From SURF-13 sp041695325 (GTDB taxonomy: Bacteria; Pseudomonadota; Gammaproteobacteria; SURF-13), in assembly GCA_041695325.1 (NCBI GenBank), contig JBGFRC010000014.1:1-34250 (forward strand): a stretch of 34,250 bases of DNA. Direction: 5' to 3'. Of this stretch, positions 7,664 to 15,965 are shown piece by piece. The notes below the pieces were generated by a model. It made no database searches and had not been told where the DNA came from. It was given only the letters and a program-made list of their open reading frames with translations. The translations under genes were made by a program, and so were the position numbers. Positions within the stretch are counted from its first letter, which is position 1. Each line of letters opens with the position of its first letter.

Positions 7664-9487
7664 TCAGAAAACCTCTTCCCAGCTTTTGCTCAAGCGCGTG
7701 GCGGAATTGATAAGCCCCACCATGCTGTAGGTCTGGGGAAAATTTCCCCACAGCCTGCGGCTGGCGGGATCAATGTCTTCCGAGAGCAAGCCCAGCGAAT
7801 TGCGGCAGGTAAGCACGGTGTCGAGCAAGGCGCGCGCCTCCTCGCGGCGGCCGAGGGCCGCGAGGGCGTCAATGTACCAGAACGTGCAAACCAGAAACGC
7901 CGTCCGTGGCTCGCCGAAATCGTCCTGCGCGTAGCGGAAAATGAAATCGCCCTGCTTGAGGCGCCGCTCAACCGCCGTCACCGTGCCGGCGAAGCGCGGA
8001 TCATCCGCGGCCAGAAATCCGAATTCATGCAGTAGCAGCAAACTTGCATCGAGATCTTCGCCGCCAAAGCCGCTCACGAAGCTCTGTTGTTTCGCATCCC
8101 AGGCATTTTCACACACCGCGCGATGAATAACTTCCGCATGTCCGCGCCAGTAGTGGGCACGGTCGTTAAGGCCAAGATGCGCGGCGATGCGCGCCAGGCG
8201 ATCGCAGGCAACCCAACACATGACGCTGGAGTAGGTATGAACGCGTGTCGCGTTGCGCAGCTCCCAAACCCCGGCGTCAGGCCGGTTATATACTACGCGC
8301 GCCATCTCGCCCAGGGGTTCGAGACGGCGGAACAAGCCTTCGTTGCCGGGGCGGTCCAGGCGCTCGTCGAAGAACATGTGGGTCGCGGCCAGGATCACTG
8401 AACCATACACGTCGTTTTGCACTTGTTGGTACGCGGCGTTACCGGTGCGCACCGGCCCCATGCCCAGATGGCCCGGAAGGCTGGATACGATGGATTCATC
8501 GAGATCAGCGCGGCCGCTGATGCCGTACACCGGCTGCAGGTGTCCACCCCTCATGTTCGCGGCGATGTTCACGATGTAGTGCAGGTAACGCTCCATGGTG
8601 CGCGTCACACTCAGGCGATTGAGCGCCGCGACCACAAAGTAGCTGTCACGCAGCCAGCAATAGCGATAATCCCAATTGCGCCCGCTGTCCGGCGCCTCCG
8701 GCAGCGAGGTGGTCATCGCGGCGACCATGGCGCCGGTGTCGTCGAAAGCCGCGAGCTTGATCGTAATCGCCGCGCGGATCACCGCCTGCTGCCACTCGAA
8801 CGGGATGCCGAGAAAGCGCACCCAGTCGTGCCAGTAGCTGCGCGTCTCCTCAAAGAAGCGCCGGCCGGCCGCGCCGGGGGCCTCCGGCAGGGTCTCATCG
8901 GGCCCTATTATCAGGGTGATATCGCGATCCAGAACGAACGGCGTCTGCTCCAACACCGCCGTGATCGAGGCATCGGTGGTGAGGCGAAGGATCAGTTGCG
9001 GAGATACATAACGCACGTGATTACTGCCGAATGTAAGATGCGGAATCCCGGCCCCGTAATCATGAGCGGGTTCCAGGCGCACGCGGATCACCGGGCTGCC
9101 GGCAAGCGGACGCACGCGGCGCACGATCATCATGGGATAGAACGCGCGTCCGAACTGATGGAAACGCGGTGCAAAGTCGGTAATCTCCACCGCTCCATCA
9201 GCATGATCGTAGAGCGTCGTCACTAGAATGGCGCTGTTGCGCAGATAGCGTTGTTCGCTGCGCGCGAAGTGCTGCAGATCAATTGCAAACGTGCCGCGGC
9301 CGTCCTGCGCGTCCGCCTGTGCGTGTCCCTGCCCGCCGCTCTGCGGCGCAGACGGGTTGCGCAGCAGGGCGCAGAACACCGGGTCGCCGTCAAAGCGCGG
9401 CATGCAGCACCACACGATCCGCGCCCGTGGATCAACCAGGGCGCTGATGCCGCAATTGCCGATCAGTCCAAGCTCCAAGTTATCCAT
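7664..9487 (-). CDS. Glycoside hydrolase family 15 protein (glucoamylase- or trehalase-like)
   Basis: A 607-residue (alpha/alpha)6-barrel hydrolase of the bacterial GH15 type that starts MDNLELGLIGN. No signal peptide is seen, so it should act in the cytoplasm. The core motif is NWDYRYCWLRDSYF. The Glu in VWELR is the probable general acid, and the Glu in GLLSED, just before the NFPQTYS motif near the C-terminus, the probable general base. Members of this family hydrolyse alpha-1,4-glucans or trehalose. Here it is sandwiched between otsB (3-base gap) and the trehalose-6-phosphate synthase, so a role in trehalose turnover or in feeding glucose from glycogen into trehalose synthesis is likely. 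Substrate specificity cannot be read from the sequence. Confidence 0.88.
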   Translation of the reverse strand: MDNLELGLIGNCGISALVDPRARIVWCCMPRFDGDPVFCALLRNPSAPQSGGQGHAQADAQDGRGTFAIDLQHFARSEQRYLRNSAILVTTLYDHADGAVEITDFAPRFHQFGRAFYPMMIVRRVRPLAGSPVIRVRLEPAHDYGAGIPHLTFGSNHVRYVSPQLILRLTTDASITAVLEQTPFVLDRDITLIIGPDETLPEAPGAAGRRFFEETRSYWHDWVRFLGIPFEWQQAVIRAAITIKLAAFDDTGAMVAAMTTSLPEAPDSGRNWDYRYCWLRDSYFVVAALNRLSVTRTMERYLHYIVNIAANMRGGHLQPVYGISGRADLDESIVSSLPGHLGMGPVRTGNAAYQQVQNDVYGSVILAATHMFFDERLDRPGNEGLFRRLEPLGEMARVVYNRPDAGVWELRNATRVHTYSSVMCWVACDRLARIAAHLGLNDRAHYWRGHAEVIHRAVCENAWDAKQQSFVSGFGGEDLDASLLLLHEFGFLAADDPRFAGTVTAVERRLKQGDFIFRYAQDDFGEPRTAFLVCTFWYIDALAALGRREEARALLDTVLTCRNSLGLLSEDIDPASRRLWGNFPQTYSMVGLINSATRLSKSWEEVF

Positions 9488-9490
9488 GGT

Positions 9491-10318
9491 CTAACCCTCG
9501 GTACCTTGCGCGGCAAACCATGCTACATAGCAGTCCAGCCAGGCCAGCACCCGTCTGACATCAGGAAGCCGCCAGCGCGCCGCCGTCGGCCCCACGCCGA
9601 CCTTGATCGAATAGCCACCCATACGGTTGACGGCGGCGAAGCCGTCCTCGTCGGTGATGTCGTCGCCCGCAAAAACCGGCACGCGCCCGGCGAACGGCGG
9701 CTCGCGCATGAATTCGGCGATTGCCCGTCCCTTGTCCCAGCCGCGCGGCCGGATCTCAAAAACCATGTTGCCCGGTTCAAGCACGAAACCGTCGCCGAGC
9801 CTGCGCCACGCCTCGCGCGCCACCCGTGCGGCCTCGGATTCCAGGCGCGGCGCGGCGCGATAGTGCAGCGCCAAGGTCAGTCCCTTGTCCTCCAGCAGGA
9901 TCTCCTGGTGATTGCGCGCCCATGCCACAAGATACGCGCGCGCCTGATTGAGCGCCGATCTGGAAACCGTCACGCGGCGCAGCCGTCCGTCGGCGCTGCG
10001 GCGCTCGGCGCCATGTTGTCCGGCCGCCGGCAGTTTGAGCGGGGCAAACAGCCGGTCCAGGGCCGCGATCGGCCGTCCGCTGATCAAGGCCACCGGCGCC
10101 CTGCGCTGCAATGCGGCCAGTGTATCCGTCAAACCCGACCTGAGTTTGACCGCCTCGGGGCGTTCTGCGATGTCGAGCAGCGTGCCGTCAACATCGAGAA
10201 AGAAGGCCCCGTTCCGGCCAAGAACTTCCGGGCGGTCAGGCAAGTTTTCGATCCCTTCAGCAAAAACATTGCCGCCGGGTGTGATGACGTTCTCGTCTTC
10301 GGGCCTGCCTCTCGTCAT
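9491..10318 (-). CDS. otsB: Trehalose-6-phosphate phosphatase
   Basis: HAD-superfamily phosphatase that converts trehalose-6-phosphate to trehalose, the step after the synthase encoded two genes downstream. It is 275 residues. Motif I is DVDGTLLDI, motif II is LISGRP and motif IV is GDDITDEDGF, all typical of OtsB. The frame is open to 10438, inside tRNA-Leu, which cannot be the start. The ATG at 10318 has GGAG about 7 bases upstream and is preferred over the ATG at 10360, which has no ribosome site. First gene of the trehalose unit. No convincing -10/-35 pair is visible between it and tRNA-Leu, so it may depend on an activator or on read-through. Confidence 0.92.
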   Translation of the reverse strand: MTRGRPEDENVITPGGNVFAEGIENLPDRPEVLGRNGAFFLDVDGTLLDIAERPEAVKLRSGLTDTLAALQRRAPVALISGRPIAALDRLFAPLKLPAAGQHGAERRSADGRLRRVTVSRSALNQARAYLVAWARNHQEILLEDKGLTLALHYRAAPRLESEAARVAREAWRRLGDGFVLEPGNMVFEIRPRGWDKGRAIAEFMREPPFAGRVPVFAGDDITDEDGFAAVNRMGGYSIKVGVGPTAARWRLPDVRRVLAWLDCYVAWFAAQGTEG

Positions 10319-10370
10319 GCGATTTCTCCGCTCTCCATCCTGCTCGACGGGAAATTTCATGGGCGCGCGG

Positions 10371-10391
10371 ACCGCGGCAAACCGCCGCAGT
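10371..10391. promoter_or_regulatory. Inverted repeat between tRNA-Leu and otsB: hairpin and/or RegA-like box
   Basis: ACCGCGGC and GCCGCAGT form an 8-bp stem (one G-U pair) around a 5-base loop, 4 bases past the tRNA 3' end. There is no T-run, so as a terminator it is weak. The core GCGGC-N5-GCCGC (10374-10388) is nearly the same as the box at 23104-23118 in front of regB, so it may instead bind the RegA regulator and control the trehalose genes. Confidence 0.4.
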
Positions 10392-10394
10392 GAT

Positions 10395-10481
10395 TGGTAC
10401 CGAGGGTCGGAATCGAACCGACACGGTGTCGCCACCACCGGATTTTGAGTCCGGCGCGTCTACCAGTTCCGCCACCCCGGC
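10395..10481 (-). tRNA. tRNA-Leu(CAA)
   Basis: An 87-base type-II tRNA with a long variable arm. The acceptor stem is GCCGGGG paired with CCTCGGT, with encoded CCA (10395-10397). The D-arm contains TGGTAGACGC, the anticodon loop reads CTCAAAA with anticodon CAA, and the T-arm is GGTTCGATTCC. It decodes UUG. It stands alone, with its own promoter on the right and the trehalose unit on the left. Confidence 0.96.
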
Positions 10482-10490
10482 TTTTTTGGC

Positions 10491-10496
10491 ATTATA
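10491..10496 (-). promoter_or_regulatory. Extended -10 promoter of tRNA-Leu
   Basis: TATAAT on the minus strand preceded by TGC gives an extended -10 element 9 bases before the tRNA 5' end. The -35 region is poor. Confidence 0.6.
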
Positions 10497-10524
10497 GCAC
10501 GCCGGTCGTTTTCACAGCCACGCC

Positions 10525-11583
10525 ATGCGCCGCAGCGACTTTCACTACGATCTCCCTCCAGCCTTGATCGCGCAATATCCCGCGGAGCCGCGCAGCGCCG
10601 GCCGTTTGCTGTGCCTGCATGGCGACGCCATTCGTGACGCGCTGTTCACTGACCTCCCCGGCGAACTGCGGCCAGGCGATCTGCTGGTGTTCAACGACAC
10701 GCGCGTCATCCCGGCGCGTCTGCTCGGCCGCAAGGAGAGCGGCGGCAAGGTGGAAATTTTAATCGAACGCCTGCTGGAGGGACAGCGCGTGCTGGCGCAG
10801 GCGCGCGCCAGCAAGCCCTTGCGTCCCGGCGCACGGATCATACTGCATAAAGGCGCGCAGCAAGCGGCGGCGAGGGTGCTGGCCAGAATCGCTGATTTCC
10901 ATGAAATTGAATTTGAAAATAGTAAAAATTTATTAGACACCCTGGAGCAATTCGGCCATGTGCCGCTGCCGCCTTACATCGCGCGCGCGGACGAGGAACA
11001 GGACGCCGAACGTTATCAAACCGTGTACGCGCGCCGCCCCGGCGCGGTAGCCGCACCCACCGCTGGCCTGCACTTCGATCCGCCGCTGCTCAAGGCCTTG
11101 GCGACAAAGGGCGTGGAGAGCGCTTATGTCACGTTGCACGTCGGCGCGGGCACGTTTCAGCCCGTGCGCGCGGAAAACCTGACCGAACACAAGATGCACA
11201 AGGAATATCTGGAGGTCCCGGCGCAGGTGTGTGAGCAAGTGCGCGCGGCGCGCTCGCGCGGCGGGCGCGTGGTCGCCGTCGGCACCACGGTGGTGCGCGC
11301 GCTGGAGAGCGCCTCGCGCCACGGCGCACTCTCACCGTTCCAGGGCGAGACTGATATCTTTATTTATCCCGGTTACGAATTCAAATCGGTGGACGCGCTC
11401 ATCACCAACTTCCACCTGCCGGAATCCACCTTACTTATGCTAGTGTGCGCCTTCGGCGGTTATGAGCAGGTGATGGCGGCCTATCGCCACGCTGTGGCGC
11501 AAAAATACCGCTTTTACAGCTACGGCGATGCGATGTTCATACTACCTCAGAGAAAAGAGGCAAGAGAAAAGAGAAAAGTATAG
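10525..11583 (+). CDS. queA: S-adenosylmethionine:tRNA ribosyltransferase-isomerase
   Basis: Transfers and rearranges the ribosyl group of SAM onto 7-aminomethyl-7-deazaguanine in tRNA to give epoxyqueuosine. The protein has 352 residues, normal for the family. The N-terminus reads MRRSDFHYDLPPALIAQYP; LLVFNDTRVIPARL, TAGLHFDP and ALITNFHLPESTLLML are characteristic QueA blocks. The conserved end YGDAMFI is followed by an unusual tail, LPQRKEAREKRKV, encoded by purine-rich repeat DNA that continues into the intergenic region. First gene of the queA-tgt-yajC-secD-secF cluster, divergent from tRNA-Leu. Confidence 0.96.
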   Translation: MRRSDFHYDLPPALIAQYPAEPRSAGRLLCLHGDAIRDALFTDLPGELRPGDLLVFNDTRVIPARLLGRKESGGKVEILIERLLEGQRVLAQARASKPLRPGARIILHKGAQQAAARVLARIADFHEIEFENSKNLLDTLEQFGHVPLPPYIARADEEQDAERYQTVYARRPGAVAAPTAGLHFDPPLLKALATKGVESAYVTLHVGAGTFQPVRAENLTEHKMHKEYLEVPAQVCEQVRAARSRGGRVVAVGTTVVRALESASRHGALSPFQGETDIFIYPGYEFKSVDALITNFHLPESTLLMLVCAFGGYEQVMAAYRHAVAQKYRFYSYGDAMFILPQRKEAREKRKV

Positions 11584-11623
11584 GCGTACTCGTTTTTTCT
11601 TGTATCTTGTATCTTTTCTCTTG
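11561..11623. repeat. Purine/pyrimidine simple repeat with 12-bp inverted arms at the queA-tgt junction
   Basis: CAAGAGAAAAGA (11561-11572), inside the last codons of queA, is the exact reverse complement of TCTTTTCTCTTG (11612-11623), just before tgt. The 39-base loop includes the queA stop. The right half also holds copies of the heptamer TTGTATC (starting at about 11600, 11607 and 11621). The structure could be a hairpin between two co-transcribed genes or a dispersed repeat that invaded the queA 3' end. Confidence 0.7.
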
Positions 11624-11636
11624 TATCTGCCTTTAT

Positions 11637-12752
11637 ATGGAATTTGAGCTGCTCAATAACGATGGTCCGGCGCGGCGCGGATGCCTGATCTTTGAGCGCG
11701 GCACGGTGCAAACCCCGGCCTTCATGCCGGTCGGCACCTACGGCGCGGTGAAAGGTGTGAGCCCGGAAGAGTTGCGCGCGTGCGGGGCGGAGATCATCCT
11801 CGGCAACACCTTTCACCTGATGCTGCGTCCGGGCGTAAAGGTGATCGCCGCACATGGCGGCCTGCACGGCTTCATGCATTGGGACGGCCCGATCCTCACC
11901 GACTCCGGCGGTTTCCAGGTGTTCAGCCTGGGGACGATGAGAAAGATTACCGAACAGGGCGTGGCGTTCCAGTCGCCGGTCAACGGCGACCAGGTGTTTC
12001 TTGATCCGGAACGCTCCATGCAGGTGCAGCGCGCGCTGGGGGCGGACGTGGTGATGATCTTCGATGAATGCACGCCCTACCCCGCCACGTTTGACGAGGC
12101 GCGCGTCTCCATGGAGCTGTCGCTGCGCTGGGCGGCGCGCAGCCGTGAGGCGCATGGCGATAATCCTGCCGCGCTGTTTGGCATCATCCAGGGCGGCGTT
12201 TATCCCGAGCTGCGGGAAATTTCGCTGAATGGCCTCAAACAGACCGGCTTTGACGGCTACGCGCTGGGCGGGCTGTCGGTGGGCGAGCCCAAAAACGCGC
12301 GCCTGGAGGTGTTGCAACGCCTGCTGCCGCAGATGCCCAAGGCCTTGCCGCGTTATCTGATGGGGGTCGGCACGCCGGAGGACATCGTGGAGGCGGTGCG
12401 CCTGGGGGTGGACATGTTCGACTGCGTGCTGCCCACGCGCAACGCGCGCAACGGCCAGCTGTTTGTGCGCGGCGGCGAGATTCGCATCCGCAACAGCCGC
12501 TACAAAGCCGATACCCGTCCGCTGGATGAACAGTGCGGCTGCTACACCTGCCGCCATTACAGCCGCGCCTACCTGCGCCACCTGGACAAGACCCGCGAAA
12601 TGCTGGGCGCGCGCCTCAACACCCTCCATAACCTTTATTATTATCAGGAGCTGATGCAGGGCTTGCGCGAGTCCATCGCTCAGGGACGCCTGGAAAGCTT
12701 TGTAGCCGAGTTCCATGAAAAACGCGCTAAAGCGGGGGGCGCTATGGTATAA
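11637..12752 (+). CDS. tgt: tRNA-guanine transglycosylase
   Basis: Exchanges guanine 34 of GUN-anticodon tRNAs for preQ1, the step before QueA. It has 371 residues from the ATG at 11637; an in-frame ATG at 11607 would add residues read from the simple repeat and is rejected. Key blocks are DSGGFQVFSL (start of the active-site region), GGLSVGEPK, MGVGTPEDIVEAV, and the zinc site CGCYTC...H near the C-terminus. It follows queA with a 53-base spacer made of the repeat described there. Confidence 0.96.
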   Translation: MEFELLNNDGPARRGCLIFERGTVQTPAFMPVGTYGAVKGVSPEELRACGAEIILGNTFHLMLRPGVKVIAAHGGLHGFMHWDGPILTDSGGFQVFSLGTMRKITEQGVAFQSPVNGDQVFLDPERSMQVQRALGADVVMIFDECTPYPATFDEARVSMELSLRWAARSREAHGDNPAALFGIIQGGVYPELREISLNGLKQTGFDGYALGGLSVGEPKNARLEVLQRLLPQMPKALPRYLMGVGTPEDIVEAVRLGVDMFDCVLPTRNARNGQLFVRGGEIRIRNSRYKADTRPLDEQCGCYTCRHYSRAYLRHLDKTREMLGARLNTLHNLYYYQELMQGLRESIAQGRLESFVAEFHEKRAKAGGAMV

Positions 12753-12787
12753 TTAATGGTTGTATATAGCATAGCAAATATACCATA
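12743..12787 (+). promoter_or_regulatory. Extended -10 promoter of yajC inside a 9-bp inverted repeat
   Basis: TATAAT at 12748-12753, preceded by TGG, overlaps the tgt stop and gives a predicted start near 12760; no good -35 is seen. TATGGTATA (12743-12751) and TATACCATA (12779-12787) are perfect inverted arms around an AT-rich 27-base centre. The arms span the -10 and the predicted early transcript, as expected for an operator or a leader hairpin. Confidence 0.5.
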
Positions 12788-12799
12788 CAGGTTATCCCC

Positions 12800-13129
12800 A
12801 TGAGCTTTTTCATTTCCGACGCCTACGCCCAAGCCGCCCCCACCGGCGGCGAAGCCGGGCTGCTGACCTTTTTGCCCATCATCATCCTGTTTGTGATTTT
12901 CTATTTCCTGCTGATGCGCCCGCAGATGAAGCGCGCCAAGGAACACAAGGTCTTGCTCGCCGCGCTGGCCAAGGGCGACGAAGTGGTCACCAGCGGCGGC
13001 CTGCTGGGGCGCGTCACCGATCTGGGAGACGACTTTGTCAGCCTGGAGATCGCGCCCGGCGTGATCACCAAGCTGCAAAAACACTCCATTGCCACGGTCC
13101 TGCCCAAAGGAACCCTGAAGGACATCTGA
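12800..13129 (+). CDS. yajC: Sec translocase accessory protein YajC
   Basis: Small inner-membrane partner of SecDF. It has 109 residues, with one membrane helix around residues 20-42 (LLTFLPIIILFVIFYFLLM) followed by the conserved cytoplasmic RPQMKRAKEHK and GDEVVTSGGLLGRV motifs. It is directly upstream of secD in the usual order. The Shine-Dalgarno sequence is weak. Confidence 0.95.
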   Translation: MSFFISDAYAQAAPTGGEAGLLTFLPIIILFVIFYFLLMRPQMKRAKEHKVLLAALAKGDEVVTSGGLLGRVTDLGDDFVSLEIAPGVITKLQKHSIATVLPKGTLKDI

Positions 13130-13148
13130 GGCGCGTCTCATCCGTTCC

Positions 13149-15002
13149 ATGAATCAGTATCCGCTGTGGAAATACGTGCTGATCTTCGCCGTGGTGACGG
13201 TGGGCGTGCTGTACAGCCTGCCCAATCTGTACGGTGAAGACCCGGCGCTGCAAATCTCCGCCACACGTACCCTCAAGGTAGATGCCGCCCTCCAGGGCAA
13301 GGTTGAGGAAACGCTCCAACAGGCTGGTCTGCCGTTCAAGTCGGCCAGCGTCGAAGAAGCTACGCTGCTGGTGCGCTTTGCCGACACCGACACCCAGCTC
13401 AAGGCCCAGGATGCGGTCAGGGCCGATTTGGGCGAAGATTACGTGGTGGCATTGAATCTCGCCCCGCGTACCCCGCACTGGCTGCTCAGCCTCAACGCCC
13501 AGCCCATGTATCTCGGCCTCGATCTGCGCGGCGGCGTGCACTTCCTCATGGAGGTGGATATGGATGCGGCGCTCACTCAGGCGCAGGAGCGTTACGTGAG
13601 CGATGTCCGCACCCTGCTGCGCGACAAAAAGCTGCGCTATGTCACCGTCACGCGCGGCGACCGGGGGGTGGAAATGAAATTCCGCAGCGCCGAGGAACGC
13701 GATCAGGCGCGTGACGCGGTGCGCGACGCCTTCCGCAGCCTGCTGCTCGAGGAACGGGACGGCGCGGACGATTTTTACCTCATCGCCAACCTGAGCGAGG
13801 CGGAAATGCGCGACGAGCGCAAGTTCGCGTTGCAGCAAAACATCACCACGCTGCGCAACCGTGTCAACGAGCTGGGCGTGGCCGAGCCCGTGATCCAGCA
13901 GCAGGGCGCCAACCGCATCGTGGTGCAGCTGCCCGGCGTGCAGGACACGGCGCGCGCCAAGGAGATCATCGGCGCCACCGCCACCCTGGAGTTCCGCATG
14001 GTGGATGAAGAGCACAGCGTGGCGGAAGCCCTGGCGGGCCGGGTGCCGGTCGGCTCCAAGCTCTACCGGGTGCGCGACGGCGGCGACACGCTGCTGAAGA
14101 CTCAGGTGATGCTCACCGGCGACTCGATCATAGACGCCGCCTCCGGCATAGACCAGCAAACCGGCGGACCGGCGGTGTTTATCACCCTCGACGGCAAGGG
14201 CGCGGCCATGATGAGCAGCGCCACCAAGGACAACATCGGCAAACAGATGGCGGTGGTGTTCATTGAAAGCAAGAGCGAGACGCGCATCGTGGGCGGCCAG
14301 CCGGTAAAAATAAAAGGGACAAAAGAGGAAGTCATCAACCAGGCGGTGATCCGCGAGCGGTTGGCCAAACGCTTCCAGATCACCGGCCTGGACAGCACCG
14401 AGGAGGCGCGCGACCTGGCGCTGCTGCTGCGTGCCGGCGCGCTCAAGGCGCCGATGGAGATCGTCGAGGAGCGCACCGTCGGTCCCAGCATGGGCGTGGA
14501 AAACATCGAAAAGGGTTTCAACTCCACCCTCATCGGCTTCGCCGTCATCGTCCTGTTCATGGCCGGGTACTATTATTTCTTCGGCGTCCTCGCCAGTCTG
14601 GCGCTGGGCGTCAACATCATTTTGCTGCTCGCGGTGCTGTCCATGTTGCAGGCCACGCTCACCCTGCCCGGCATCGCCGGCATCGCGCTCACCGTGGGCA
14701 TGGCGATAGACGCCAACGTGCTGATCTTCGAGCGCATCCGCGAGGAGCTGCGTAACGGCAACAGTCCGCAGGCCAGCATCGCCGCCGGTTACGAGCGCGC
14801 CTTCGACACCATCCTCGATTCCAACGTCACCACCCTGATCGCGGGCTTCGCCCTGTTCATGCTCGGCTCCGGCCCGATACGCGGCTTCGCCGTCACCCTG
14901 TGCATCGGCATCCTCACCTCCATGTTCAGCGCGGTGATGGTGTCGCGCGCCATGGTCAACCTGATCTACGGCCGACGCAGGCTCGCCAGACTGGTCATTT
15001 AA
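13149..15002 (+). CDS. secD: Protein translocase subunit SecD
   Basis: RND-type inner-membrane protein that uses the proton gradient to help pull preproteins out of SecYEG. It has 617 residues, a usual size. It has a first helix at residues 7-24, the conserved LGLDLRGGVHFLMEVD at the start of the large periplasmic domain, and five further helices after about residue 450, including the stretches TLIGFAVIVLFMAGYYYFF and GIALTVGMAIDANVLIFERI. It begins 19 bases after yajC and ends two bases before secF. Confidence 0.97.
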   Translation: MNQYPLWKYVLIFAVVTVGVLYSLPNLYGEDPALQISATRTLKVDAALQGKVEETLQQAGLPFKSASVEEATLLVRFADTDTQLKAQDAVRADLGEDYVVALNLAPRTPHWLLSLNAQPMYLGLDLRGGVHFLMEVDMDAALTQAQERYVSDVRTLLRDKKLRYVTVTRGDRGVEMKFRSAEERDQARDAVRDAFRSLLLEERDGADDFYLIANLSEAEMRDERKFALQQNITTLRNRVNELGVAEPVIQQQGANRIVVQLPGVQDTARAKEIIGATATLEFRMVDEEHSVAEALAGRVPVGSKLYRVRDGGDTLLKTQVMLTGDSIIDAASGIDQQTGGPAVFITLDGKGAAMMSSATKDNIGKQMAVVFIESKSETRIVGGQPVKIKGTKEEVINQAVIRERLAKRFQITGLDSTEEARDLALLLRAGALKAPMEIVEERTVGPSMGVENIEKGFNSTLIGFAVIVLFMAGYYYFFGVLASLALGVNIILLLAVLSMLQATLTLPGIAGIALTVGMAIDANVLIFERIREELRNGNSPQASIAAGYERAFDTILDSNVTTLIAGFALFMLGSGPIRGFAVTLCIGILTSMFSAVMVSRAMVNLIYGRRRLARLVI

Positions 15003-15004
15003 TC

Positions 15005-15940
15005 ATGGAATTCTTCCGCGTCCAGCGCGACATCCCGTTCATGCGTTCGGCGCGCGCGACGATCTTTGTCTCCGCGCTGATCTTCGCCATCGCCATCGTG
15101 CTGCTCATCGCGCGCGGCCTGAATTTGAGCATCGAGTTTACCGGCGGCACGCTGATCGAAGCGCGCTACGCGCAGCCCGCGCAGCTTGACTCCATCCGCG
15201 CGGCGCTGGCGCAAAGCGGCTTCAAGGAGGCCTCGGTGCTAAGTTTCGGCACCGTGCGCGACGTGCTGATCCGCCTGCCCAATCTGGAAAACATCAGCAG
15301 TGCCGCGCTCAGCGAAAAAGTCCGTGACGCCCTGCGCGCGCAGGACGGCTCCGTGGAAATACGGCGCGTGGAGTTTGTCGGACCGCAGATCGGCGAAGAG
15401 CTGCTGAACGACGGCGGCCTGGCCCTGATTCTGGTCACCCTCGGCATCATGATGTATCTCGCGCTGCGCTTTGAGTGGCGCTTCGCGGTCGGCGCCATCG
15501 TCGCCACGGCGCACGACATCATCATCCTTTTTGGACTGTTCGCCCTGTTTCAGTGGGAGTTCTCGCTCGCGGTACTGGCTGCGATACTCGCCGTCCTGGG
15601 TTACTCGGTGAACGACACCGTGGTGGTATTTGATCGTATCCGGGAAAATTTCCGCAAGATGCGCGCAGGCACGGTGCCGGAGATCATAGACAATGCCATC
15701 ACCCGCACCCTGGGCCGCACCATCATGACCTCGTTCACCACACAACTGATGGTGCTCGCCATGCTGTTGCTGGGAGGAGAAACGCTGTTTTATTTCGCGC
15801 TTGCGCTCACCATCGGCATTGTGGTCGGCACGTACTCATCCGTTCTGGTGGCCAGCCCCATCGTGATGTGGCTCGGCATCTCGCGCGCCCATCTCCTGCC
15901 GCCAAAAAAGGAAGACGAAAGCGGCGCACAGCGCCCGTAA
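15005..15940 (+). CDS. secF: Protein translocase subunit SecF
   Basis: Partner of SecD in the SecDF complex. It has 311 residues from the ATG at 15005; the longer frame to 14900 lies inside secD. Features are the N-terminal helix, the IEFTGGTLIE motif, and five C-terminal helices with YSVNDTVVVFDRIREN and TLGRTIMTSFTTQ, standard for SecF. It ends the operon and converges on cysS across a perfect hairpin. Confidence 0.97.
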   Translation: MEFFRVQRDIPFMRSARATIFVSALIFAIAIVLLIARGLNLSIEFTGGTLIEARYAQPAQLDSIRAALAQSGFKEASVLSFGTVRDVLIRLPNLENISSAALSEKVRDALRAQDGSVEIRRVEFVGPQIGEELLNDGGLALILVTLGIMMYLALRFEWRFAVGAIVATAHDIIILFGLFALFQWEFSLAVLAAILAVLGYSVNDTVVVFDRIRENFRKMRAGTVPEIIDNAITRTLGRTIMTSFTTQLMVLAMLLLGGETLFYFALALTIGIVVGTYSSVLVASPIVMWLGISRAHLLPPKKEDESGAQRP

Positions 15941-15947
15941 CCAATAA

Positions 15948-15965
15948 GCGCCTGACATCAGGCGC
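15948..15965. terminator. Hairpin between convergent secF and cysS
   Basis: GCGCCTGA-CA-TCAGGCGC is a perfect 8-bp inverted repeat starting 8 bases after the secF stop and overlapping the cysS stop. Its position between converging genes suggests a bidirectional terminator, although there is no U-tract. Confidence 0.55.

Noticed and set aside
11547..12716. 389-codon minus-strand frame opposite tgt
   Set aside because: Shadow of tgt; no motif, and tgt is certain.
13065..14159. 364-codon minus-strand frame opposite secD
   Set aside because: Shadow frame of a certain gene.
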